Source: JAFLCM01 sp964510955 (GTDB lineage: Bacteria > Planctomycetota > Phycisphaerae > Phycisphaerales > UBA1924). From it: a DNA stretch of 13,738 bases. Location of the stretch: contig CAZEDW010000064.1 of assembly GCA_964510955.1 (NCBI GenBank), positions 1-13,738 on the forward strand. Direction: 5' to 3'. Position numbers and translations under genes: made by a program. Below the pieces are notes generated by a model. The model worked only from the letters and a program-made list of their open reading frames with translations, did not search any database and had not been told where the DNA came from. How positions within the stretch are numbered: the stretch's first letter is position 1; each line of letters opens with the position of its first letter. Below are positions 6,855-13,687 of the stretch, piece by piece.

Positions 6855-9800
6855 TTAGAACTCGCACCCGCACATGCCCGGGCGGTTCACGCTCGGGTCG
6901 ATGCCGTTGAGCAGGAGAAACTCGAACCAGGCTTCGAGCCTCTTGCGCTTGAACGCGGCGGCGGCCTGGGCGGTTTCCTCGTCGTCGCCGCCGGCGGGGA
7001 CCAGGGCGAAGCGCGTGCCGACCGCCCCCGCAGTCAGGCTGTCGGTGCTGGGCGGCGTCTCGCGCCGTCGGCGGCGCTCGCCTCCCGGCGCGTCGGCGGG
7101 GCTCCCGCCGGGAGAACCCGCGCCGGCGGGCTTGTCCTTCCTGGGCTCGGCGAGGATTTTCTGGATCAGGCGGGCCCGCTCGGCGGCGATCTGCGAGCGG
7201 TGCCTGGCGTCCATCTCCAGCGAGAACATCTCGCGCCCGTCAACGAACGTGCGCTCGCAGCGGGTCGTCGGGCTGAGCGGGTCGCCGGACCACACCGAGA
7301 TGTCGGCGTCCTTGCCCACTTCGAGCGAGCCGGTCATCGCGTCGATCTTGAGCTGCTTCGCCGGGTTGAGCGTGACGAACTTCAGGGCTTCGGCCGGCGC
7401 GACGTGGCCGTACTTCACGGCCTTGCCCGCCTCGGCGTTGAGACGCCGTGCGAGCTCATCGGAATCCGAGTTGAAGCTGACGGGGATGCCGACCGAGGCC
7501 ATGATGGCGCCGTTGTACGGGATCGCGTCGTAGACCTCCCACTTGTAGGCCCACCAGTCGGAGAAGGTCGAGCCGCCGATCGCGGACTTCTTGATCGCCT
7601 CGGCGACCTTGTAGCCCTCCAGCACATGCTGGAACGTCCCGATCTTGAAACCGAACTCGTCGGCGACGCGGCAGAGCATGAGGATCTCGTCCTGCCGGTA
7701 GCTGTGACAGTGGACCAGGCGCTCGCCGCGCAGGATCTCCGCGAGGCACTCCAGTTCAAGGTCACGGTGGAAGGCCGGGTCGCTGCCGGCCCTGGTTTTC
7801 GCCGCGTCGTACTCGCGGGCGGCGATGAAGCGGTCGCGGATGAAGGTCTCGACTCCCATGCGGGTTTGGGGATAGCGGGTGTTGACGCGGTCGCCCCAGT
7901 TGGACTGCTTGACGTTTTCGCCGAGCGCGAACTTGATGCCGGGGGGCGCGCCCTGGAAGCGCATGTCGTCGGGCGTGGCGGAGCCCCAGCGGAGCTTGAC
8001 GACCGAGTTCTGCCCGCCGATGGCGTTGGCCGAGCCGTGGAGCTGGTTGACGGCGGTGACGCCGCCGGCCAGCTGGCGGTACCAGTTGATGTCGTCGGGC
8101 TCGATGACGTCGAAGATGCGGACCTCGGCGGTGCAGGACTGGGTTCCCTCGTTGACGCCGCCGGAGATGCCTGTGTGCGAGTGGCAATCGATGATGCCGG
8201 GGGTGACGTGCCTGCCCTGGGCGTCGATCTCGATGTCGACGGGGTATTTCGGATCGGGCGTGAGAGGCATGGCGCCGACGGCGCGGACCTTGCCGGCGGC
8301 GATGTGGACCGCGCCGTTCTTGATCACGCCTGCCCCCCCGGATGCACCGTTCGTCCAGACCGTGGCGTTCTTGATGAGCACGCTCTTCTGAGCGGGAGGC
8401 TCATCGAACGCGTAGGGGCCGAAGGGAGCGCCGAACTTCTCGGGCGCGGGCGACGCGGGCTTGTCGTCCTTCTTCTCGTCTTTCTTCTCGGCGTCCTTGT
8501 CGGGCTCGGCGGGCTGCTTGACGGCGGAGAACGGCGCGTGCGAGCCGTCGGGCATGGTCACGGTGCCGCGGAGCTTGCCCTCTTCAAGGATGGCGCGGAC
8601 CTGGGCGGTGCCGTCGGCGTCCTTCACGATCGCGGAGGCGGGGAGGGAGAAGTCGAGGCGGTTCTCAAGAAGGCTGGCGCTCTTGGCCTTGGTGGACTCG
8701 GTCTTGGGCTTGGACTCTTCGGGCTTGGCGTCGGGCTTCTTCTCCGCCTCGGCGGGCGCGCCGGGCTTCTCGATGGTGATCTCGGTCTTGTCGGCGACCT
8801 TCATGGTCACTTCCACCGGCGCGGCGAAGGCCAACGTCGCGGTCCACGTGCCCTTGAGCGCCTCGGCGTAGGGGCTGGGGGCGGGGGTGATCTCGTGGCG
8901 CTGGCCGTCGATCCACACGTCGCGGATCTCGCGCTTGGGGTCGAAGAAGGCGTTCTTGCAGACGACGATGTTGGCGGCGTAGCCGGGGGCGAGCTTGCCA
9001 AGCTTTCCTGAGGCGCCCGCGAGTTCGGCGGGTGTCGTCGTCAGCATCGCCAGGGCCTTGTCTTCGCTGAGGCCCGCCTTGACGGCGTCGCGAAGGTTGG
9101 ACATGAAGTCGGCGTCTTTGGGGAGCTTGCTGGTCGTGATCGCGACCCTCAGGCTGGCGGCGTCAAGGCGGCGCAGGTTGGTCGGGGCCTGCTCCCACGC
9201 CATCAGATCGCGGAGCGCGACGCTATCGCGGTCGCCCTCGGTGGTGACTTTCGGGGCCTTGGGGAAAGCCAGCGGCTCGATGAGCGAGACGCCGGACTGC
9301 TTGAGGGCCTCGATGTGCTGGTATTCGGCGCCGGTGCCGACGCTGATGACGGGGGACCGGGCGCGGAACTCCCTGATGATCTTGGCGAATCGCCAACTGT
9401 CGAACACGTCGCCGGCGTCAAAGAGCCAGGGACGTGCCGCGCCGAGCGCGGCCATGGCGGCGCTGGCGGGGGGACGCTCGTGGGTTCCGGGGGATTTTTC
9501 GTAGGCGGCGGTCGCCGCGCTGGACCAATCGGCGTCGATGAGAGACTGACGCAGCAGCGCGATGACGCCCATCTTGGCGCCGGGGTAGGCGTCGTCGGCT
9601 CCGCCGGCGGTGTCGAAGGCGGCGCAGTGGAAGACGTCACGGCTCATGACGCCGGGCACGCCGGGGGTCGAGGCCTCGCCCGGCTCGGCGAGCGAGACGA
9701 GGGCGGCGGTGCCGCGCATGATCCCCCCGGAAGGGGCGATCACCGCCGCGCCGTAGCCCAGGGCGCGGAGCTTCTTGCGGGCATCGGCGCTCACACCGGG

Positions 9801-10205
9801 GCCGTCGAGCACTGAGCGCTCGGGGGTGATGCGGGCGTTCCAGTGCGAGCCGGGGGCGCTCTTGTCGGGGCGTGGTGCATCCACCGAGAGGTACGGCTCG
9901 ACGAGGCCTGGGTAGACGCTCAGGCCCGTGGCGTCCCAGACGCGGGCGCCCTCGGGGGGCGCTGATTTCTCGGCGACGCTGACGATGACGCCGTCCTTGA
10001 AGACGATGGTGGCGTCGCTGATGGTCTTGCCCGGCTCGGTGGTCGCCGTGGCGTGAACGATGGCGTGCCAAGCGGGGTCGGAGTGCTTGGGGCCGTTGGT
10101 GGGCGGGGTGAGCGGACGGCCGGAAGACTGGGCCAGCGCGGCGGCGCAAGCGGCGAGCAGCACGGCGGGGAACACGAGCCGGTGCAAATGGGGTCGGGGC
10201 AACAT
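6855..10205 (-). CDS. Exported double amidohydrolase: inactive N-module, active C-module
   Basis: The protein has 1116 aa, more than twice the length of a single-domain amidohydrolase. A signal peptide occupies 1-25 (cleavage near ALA-QS). Module 1 (about 42-440) has the amidohydrolase frame but reads YPGLVEPYLSVD at 98-109, without H-x-H. Two Lys/Glu/Pro-rich linkers (483-508 and 564-590) flank a beta-rich segment (447-563, starting LKGTW). Module 2 (about 606-1000) has IIDCHSH with H675 and H677, VHCHSYR with H832 and H834, FQH with H860, and SFNSDSDE with D914, so the usual metal ligands are present. The tail carries a five-Arg run (1044-1048) and ends MCGCEF. The substrate is unknown; a cyclic amide or peptide is typical of related imidazolonepropionase-like proteins. 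The ATG at 10205 has no Shine-Dalgarno. It heads a minus-strand series. Confidence 0.88.
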   Translation of the reverse strand: MLPRPHLHRLVFPAVLLAACAAALAQSSGRPLTPPTNGPKHSDPAWHAIVHATATTEPGKTISDATIVFKDGVIVSVAEKSAPPEGARVWDATGLSVYPGLVEPYLSVDAPRPDKSAPGSHWNARITPERSVLDGPGVSADARKKLRALGYGAAVIAPSGGIMRGTAALVSLAEPGEASTPGVPGVMSRDVFHCAAFDTAGGADDAYPGAKMGVIALLRQSLIDADWSSAATAAYEKSPGTHERPPASAAMAALGAARPWLFDAGDVFDSWRFAKIIREFRARSPVISVGTGAEYQHIEALKQSGVSLIEPLAFPKAPKVTTEGDRDSVALRDLMAWEQAPTNLRRLDAASLRVAITTSKLPKDADFMSNLRDAVKAGLSEDKALAMLTTTPAELAGASGKLGKLAPGYAANIVVCKNAFFDPKREIRDVWIDGQRHEITPAPSPYAEALKGTWTATLAFAAPVEVTMKVADKTEITIEKPGAPAEAEKKPDAKPEESKPKTESTKAKSASLLENRLDFSLPASAIVKDADGTAQVRAILEEGKLRGTVTMPDGSHAPFSAVKQPAEPDKDAEKKDEKKDDKPASPAPEKFGAPFGPYAFDEPPAQKSVLIKNATVWTNGASGGAGVIKNGAVHIAAGKVRAVGAMPLTPDPKYPVDIEIDAQGRHVTPGIIDCHSHTGISGGVNEGTQSCTAEVRIFDVIEPDDINWYRQLAGGVTAVNQLHGSANAIGGQNSVVKLRWGSATPDDMRFQGAPPGIKFALGENVKQSNWGDRVNTRYPQTRMGVETFIRDRFIAAREYDAAKTRAGSDPAFHRDLELECLAEILRGERLVHCHSYRQDEILMLCRVADEFGFKIGTFQHVLEGYKVAEAIKKSAIGGSTFSDWWAYKWEVYDAIPYNGAIMASVGIPVSFNSDSDELARRLNAEAGKAVKYGHVAPAEALKFVTLNPAKQLKIDAMTGSLEVGKDADISVWSGDPLSPTTRCERTFVDGREMFSLEMDARHRSQIAAERARLIQKILAEPRKDKPAGAGSPGGSPADAPGGERRRRRETPPSTDSLTAGAVGTRFALVPAGGDDEETAQAAAAFKRKRLEAWFEFLLLNGIDPSVNRPGMCGCEF

Positions 10206-10212
10206 GGGAGCT

Positions 10213-10218
10213 AGCGTA
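10213..10218 (-). promoter_or_regulatory. Possible -10 element (TACGCT) of the double amidohydrolase
   Basis: TACGCT on the minus strand is seven bases from the ATG at 10205, with no Shine-Dalgarno between them. This spacing would put the transcript start at or beside the start codon. The match to consensus is only at the three key bases of TANNNT. Confidence 0.25.
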
Positions 10219-10245
10219 TCGATTCGCGCGACTATCCGCCGGTGC

Positions 10246-10251
10246 TACAAT
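10246..10251 (+). promoter_or_regulatory. Extended -10 promoter element (TGC-TACAAT), probably leaderless
   Basis: TACAAT, preceded by TGC (10243-10245), is a good extended -10 element. It ends six bases before the GTG at 10258, so transcription would start on the start codon. No Shine-Dalgarno exists there. The element overlaps a short inverted repeat, acaat-tgc-attgt (10247-10259), that also covers the start codon and could be a regulator site. Confidence 0.45.
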
Positions 10252-10257
10252 TGCATT

Positions 10258-10515
10258 GTGCCGGCATGGGGCCTGCTCATCCTCGTCGTCGTCGCGAACG
10301 CGGCAATATTCTGGCTGCTCGCACGCTTTCTGTTTGCAAAGAATGAGTTTCTCGAGGCATTTCGTTATTTCCTCGAGCCCGATATTGCATTCTTACGCGG
10401 TGACTGGGTTAATGAACGATGGGTGACGAAGAAAGGGGTCGTCTGGCTGCTGATTTGTATCGTGGTGTTGTGTTTTGAATACAGGGTTGCGCATCAGCAG
10501 GGATGGATTTGGTAA
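10258..10515 (+). CDS. Small two-helix membrane protein A (85 aa), first of a tandem pair
   Basis: The start is taken as GTG 10258, giving MPAWGLLILV and a protein of exactly the same length as its downstream relative. Likely membrane helices lie at about 4-26 and 61-76. The loop between them carries charged and aromatic residues (EFLEAFRYF and LRGDWVNERW), and the protein ends AHQQGWIW. It matches protein B at about 36 of 85 positions, including the IFWLLA block, the R-G-[DE]-W-V loop and the terminal AH..GW. Base composition is unlike the surroundings: 86 of 180 bases (48%) are G or C over 10321-10500, in a region otherwise well above 60%. This may mark a recent arrival or relaxed codon use. 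I do not recognise a named family. It is divergent from the double amidohydrolase with 52 bp between starts. Confidence 0.7.
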   Translation: MPAWGLLILVVVANAAIFWLLARFLFAKNEFLEAFRYFLEPDIAFLRGDWVNERWVTKKGVVWLLICIVVLCFEYRVAHQQGWIW

Positions 10516-10562
10516 CGATTTGGGGCGGCAGCGTATCAGTTTGGCGGCTAGCCCGCCCGCTT

Positions 10563-10566
10563 GGAG
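10563..10566 (+). promoter_or_regulatory. Shine-Dalgarno choosing ATG 10573 over TTG 10561
   Basis: GGAG lies six bases before the ATG at 10573. The upstream in-frame TTG at 10561 would contain this site, so the ATG is the better start. It also gives a protein equal in length (85 aa) to the neighbouring paralogue. Confidence 0.6.
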
Positions 10567-10572
10567 CGTGTG

Positions 10573-10830
10573 ATGTCAGTGGGGTGGGTGGTCATTCTGG
10601 CGTTACTGGCGAACCTGCCCATCTTCTGGCTGCTGGCGTTTGCACTGTTTGAAAAGGGGGAGTTCGTCGAGTCGATCCGCTACGTGTTCACGCCAAACTT
10701 GATTTCGCTGTTCCGCGGCGAGTGGGTGGAGGATCAGTGGGCCACGTTGAAGTTCCACCTGTGGGCGCTGCTGTGCGCCGCGGCGGTGGGAGCGGAATGG
10801 TGGATAGCCCATCGGCACGGATGGGTCTGA
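10573..10830 (+). CDS. Small two-helix membrane protein B (85 aa), second of a tandem pair
   Basis: This is a paralogue of the preceding gene, with the same layout. A first helix spans about 3-26 (VILALLANLPIFWLLAFALF). The loop contains EFVESIRY and FRGEWVEDQW, and a second helix spans about 61-77. The C-terminus is AHRHGWV. The start is ATG 10573 with GGAG six bases upstream. Its G+C content over 10621-10800 is 109 of 180 (61%), closer to the window average than that of protein A. It begins 57 bp after the stop of protein A, so both may lie on one transcript. The conserved W and acidic residues in the loop suggest a specific function or dimer contact, but no function is known to me. A heterodimer of A and B is possible and untested. 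Confidence 0.75.
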   Translation: MSVGWVVILALLANLPIFWLLAFALFEKGEFVESIRYVFTPNLISLFRGEWVEDQWATLKFHLWALLCAAAVGAEWWIAHRHGWV

Positions 10831-10833
10831 ACG

Positions 10834-10869
10834 AAAAAGCCCCCGCGGCGTGGGTGGCGACGCGGGGGC
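10834..10869 (-). terminator. Rho-independent terminator of the secreted metzincin gene
   Basis: On the minus strand, a perfect 9-bp GC stem (gcccccgcg at 10839-10847 with cgcgggggc at 10861-10869, 13-base loop) is followed directly by five T (10838-10834). It lies about 115 bases past the stop of the metzincin gene. On the plus strand the same stem has no T-run after it, although it sits just after the stop of protein B and could slow transcription there too. Confidence 0.75.
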
Positions 10870-10938
10870 GGTGCCTGTGCGCACGGGCTGGTCAAGCCTG
10901 TGCGACCTGGGTCGGGTTATCGAGACGCGTTCGGGGGG

Positions 10939-10968
10939 CACGATGATGCCGCGGACGGCATCATCGTG
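10939..10968. promoter_or_regulatory. Perfect 13-bp hairpin just after the metzincin stop codon
   Basis: cacgatgatgccg (10939-10951) and cggcatcatcgtg (10956-10968) are exact inverted repeats around the four-base loop cgga. On the minus strand the hairpin begins 16 bases after the stop at 10985. No T-run follows it, so it is more likely an RNA 3'-end stabiliser or a pause site upstream of the true terminator than a terminator itself. Confidence 0.6.
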
Positions 10969-10984
10969 GCACGGGGGGACGGGA

Positions 10985-13684
10985 CTATTGACCTGCGGGC
11001 GTGCAGCCTTGGCCGAAGCGGCTCAGGAGAATCGTGAGGTCGGTGGTGGTGGTCTGGCCGTCGAGGTTGAAGTCGACGTTCTGCTCGGGCGCGTGGGGGC
11101 CGCCGAAGGTGCTGAGCAGGAGGGTGAGGTCGGCGGTGTTAACGGCGCAGTCGCCGTTGACGTCGCCGGCGCGGGCGAGCGTGGAGGTGTTGAAGACGGC
11201 GTACGTCTCCAGGGGTGTGCCGATGAGCTCGACCTTGATGATGAACTGGCCGGTGGCCTGCGGCTCGAAGCCGATGCTGGCGATGCCGTTGACGTTGGTG
11301 ACCACGGTGGTGTCGCTGATGCCCGGCGAGCCGGTGGTGAACTGGCCGCTGCCCTGCACGAGGACGGCGTGGACGGGGACGTTGGGGATGGGGTTGAAGC
11401 CGATCTGGACGCTGGCGTCGATGCTGCAGGGGATGCCGGGCTGGACGACGCCGGGGTATGGGCCGTAGAGGTGGAGCTGGTCGGCCTGTCCGCTGGAGTT
11501 GCTGGCGACGCAGGGGTGATCCTCGACTTCGCCGAACTGGGCGACGCCGACGGCGGGGCCGAGGCTGGGGTCGGTGGCGCGGACGCGGCCTTCGTTTTCG
11601 CCGTAGTCGATGCGGAAGCGTGAGTAGAAGTTGTCGGGGACGTTGGCGGGAACGGCGACGTCGAAGACCAGGGCCATGGGGTTGGTGCCCAGGACCGAAG
11701 CGCCGGGGACGAAGTTGGCGCTGGCGGCGCCGGTGGCGCCGGGGATGCCGCTCCACCACACGGTGCGCTCGGCGGCGTCGAACAGGTTGTTGCCGTTGAA
11801 GTCGAAGTAGCCGTTCATGTGGAGCTGGCGTGCGCCGGCGTTCTGCTGGCCGCCGAGGTTGGGGATCTGGGTGCTGATGACGTTGTCGGGGCCGGTGGTG
11901 ATGCGGTTGGCCACGACGGTGTCGTTGCCGAGGGGGTTGCAGTTGTTGGGGACGGAGTCGAGGACGCCGTTGGGGCCGGGGCCGATGATCTGGACGAGGG
12001 TGGCGCCGACGGCGTAGGTGCCGCCGCAGCCGACGCCGGCGCCGTTGAGATAGACGTCGTCGTTGGCGCCCTGGGCGTAGCGGCCGGGGACGTTGGCGTA
12101 GCTGACGAAGACGGTGACGCGGTTGACGAAGCCCTTCTTCATGGGGCTGGGCAGGGCGACGCCGTCGTCGTAGCTGTCGAGGTTGGGCACGAGCGCCTCG
12201 CACTCAAAGAACGGGCCGTCCTCATCGGGGCCGAGCCATTCCCAGCGGTAGCCGGGCGTGCCGAACAGGTGGGTGGGCCCGAGGGCGGGCTGGTGGAGCT
12301 GTTCGCCGTTGAGCTGGCCGGCGGCGCCGGCGATGTTGTTCTGGGAGTGGACGTAGGTCTGGTAGGTGTTGGTGGGGTTGCCGTTGACCTTGTTGTCGGG
12401 GGCGTCGCCCATGTCGGCGGTGTAGAGGAAGTTGACCGAGTCGCGGTCGGCGCGCTCGAGGGTGCGCTGATCGAGGCTGGTGGCGCCTCGGAGCGTCGCC
12501 TGGCGCATGGTGGGGATGGCGGACTCGGCGCTCAGGCCCAGACCCGACAGAGCGTTGGCGTCGCCGGTAACGATGATGAGGTGGGCGGGGTTGGTGGCGG
12601 TGATGACGACACCGCCGGCGGACGAGACCGTGGCAGCGGCGCTGCCGGGCTGCTGGGCCGCGATGGCGGCGTTGATCTCGGCGACGATCTGGGCGGCGGT
12701 GCGGTTGGGACCTGCCGTGAGGGCGACGTTCACGACGTTGCCGTTGACGGTGAATGAGAACGTTGTCCCGGCGGGGATCGCGAACAGGCCGCTGCCGCGG
12801 GTCTCCAGCACGTTGCCGTTGCTGGTGTTGAGGTTGTTCTCGCCCAGGCCGTGGATGTGCCCGGTCTCGTGGGCGCAGATGGCCCAGACGTCGAAGAAGC
12901 CGTTGTAGTTGGCGAGGGTGCCGGTGAGGTTCGAGCCGGCGGGCCCGGGGGCGCGGACGACCACGTCGTTGGCGTTGGCGGTGGCGCCTCCGAAGGGGAC
13001 GACCTGGATGTCGGTGCAGATGGCGATGGTGTCGCAGCGGAGGTTGGGCCCGGCCTGGATGACCTGGCGGGTGCCGCCGCCGGGCACGGGCTCGAGGGCG
13101 TGGACGTCGTCGCCGGTGAAGAGGTTCCCGGCGTTCTGGTTGCCGTTGGTCCAGATGAAGTTGTTGTCGTCGAAGACGATGTCGCCCTCGATAATCTCGC
13201 CGGTGGCGGTGGCGCCGATGCCGACACTGCCGGGGGCGATGACGGCGTTGATGACGGCGATGGCGACCGCGCCGCCGCGGAGCGCCGGGTCCCACGGGTC
13301 ACCGGAGCAGAGGTTGGTGTCCCAGCTGACGGCGTTGATTCGGTCGTTGGCGACGCCGACGCTGGCGGTGCCGGCGCCGAAGGCGCTGTTGTGCCACTTG
13401 ATCTTGTTGGGCGTGACGCTGGTCCATTGCAGGAAGGCGCTGTCAACAAGGTTGCGCGTCGCGGCGTAGCCGAGGTTGGCGGCACCCGCGTTGTTCACGG
13501 CGTAGGGGATGTCGCAGTTGTCGAACTTGCGGAGGTCCCAGTGGGCGATGGGGAAGGGCGTGGTGGGCAGCGCGATGGTGGAGACCGGCTGGGTGGTGAT
13601 GACGGTGAAGTCGGCGCCCAGCGAGATCGACGCGGTGGCGAGGGCGAGGGCGGCGGCGGCGTGAAGCAGTGTGGAGGACTTCAT
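10985..13684 (-). CDS. Secreted metzincin-like protease with GEVED, Ig-like and dockerin-like domains
   Basis: The protein has 899 aa. The signal peptide is 1-23 (cleaved near SLGA-DF). The protease domain spans about 45-421: the zinc helix is HETGHIHGLGE at 272-282 (ligands H272 and H276, catalytic E273), a Met-turn candidate is IPTM with M393, and the closing helix LDQRTLERADRDSVNFLY (404-421) is matrixin-like. The third ligand position holds E282, not His or Asp. Residues about 300-388 look like an inserted beta/alpha domain. Next come a GEVED domain (MGDAPD at 425 to GEVED at 718-722), an Ig-like region (about 745-835, with TNVNGIASIGF) and a dockerin-like pair of calcium loops (D841-x-N-x-D845 and D871-x-N-x-D875). 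The last is typical of secreted Phycisphaerae proteins and may serve in surface attachment or sorting. The start is ATG 13684 with GGAGG upstream. Confidence 0.88.
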   Translation of the reverse strand: MKSSTLLHAAAALALATASISLGADFTVITTQPVSTIALPTTPFPIAHWDLRKFDNCDIPYAVNNAGAANLGYAATRNLVDSAFLQWTSVTPNKIKWHNSAFGAGTASVGVANDRINAVSWDTNLCSGDPWDPALRGGAVAIAVINAVIAPGSVGIGATATGEIIEGDIVFDDNNFIWTNGNQNAGNLFTGDDVHALEPVPGGGTRQVIQAGPNLRCDTIAICTDIQVVPFGGATANANDVVVRAPGPAGSNLTGTLANYNGFFDVWAICAHETGHIHGLGENNLNTSNGNVLETRGSGLFAIPAGTTFSFTVNGNVVNVALTAGPNRTAAQIVAEINAAIAAQQPGSAAATVSSAGGVVITATNPAHLIIVTGDANALSGLGLSAESAIPTMRQATLRGATSLDQRTLERADRDSVNFLYTADMGDAPDNKVNGNPTNTYQTYVHSQNNIAGAAGQLNGEQLHQPALGPTHLFGTPGYRWEWLGPDEDGPFFECEALVPNLDSYDDGVALPSPMKKGFVNRVTVFVSYANVPGRYAQGANDDVYLNGAGVGCGGTYAVGATLVQIIGPGPNGVLDSVPNNCNPLGNDTVVANRITTGPDNVISTQIPNLGGQQNAGARQLHMNGYFDFNGNNLFDAAERTVWWSGIPGATGAASANFVPGASVLGTNPMALVFDVAVPANVPDNFYSRFRIDYGENEGRVRATDPSLGPAVGVAQFGEVEDHPCVASNSSGQADQLHLYGPYPGVVQPGIPCSIDASVQIGFNPIPNVPVHAVLVQGSGQFTTGSPGISDTTVVTNVNGIASIGFEPQATGQFIIKVELIGTPLETYAVFNTSTLARAGDVNGDCAVNTADLTLLLSTFGGPHAPEQNVDFNLDGQTTTTDLTILLSRFGQGCTPAGQ

Positions 13685-13687
13685 GGC

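Noticed and set aside
6456..9011. 851-codon plus-strand open frame opposite the amidohydrolases
   Set aside because: It is Gly/Val/Asp/Ala-rich and repetitive, typical of the antisense of GC3-rich genes. The minus strand carries the H-S-H and other amidohydrolase motifs.
10873..10888. Near-perfect palindrome gcctgtgc/gcacgggc
   Set aside because: It has no loop, one wobble position, and lies in GC-rich DNA between stronger hairpins. It is likely chance.
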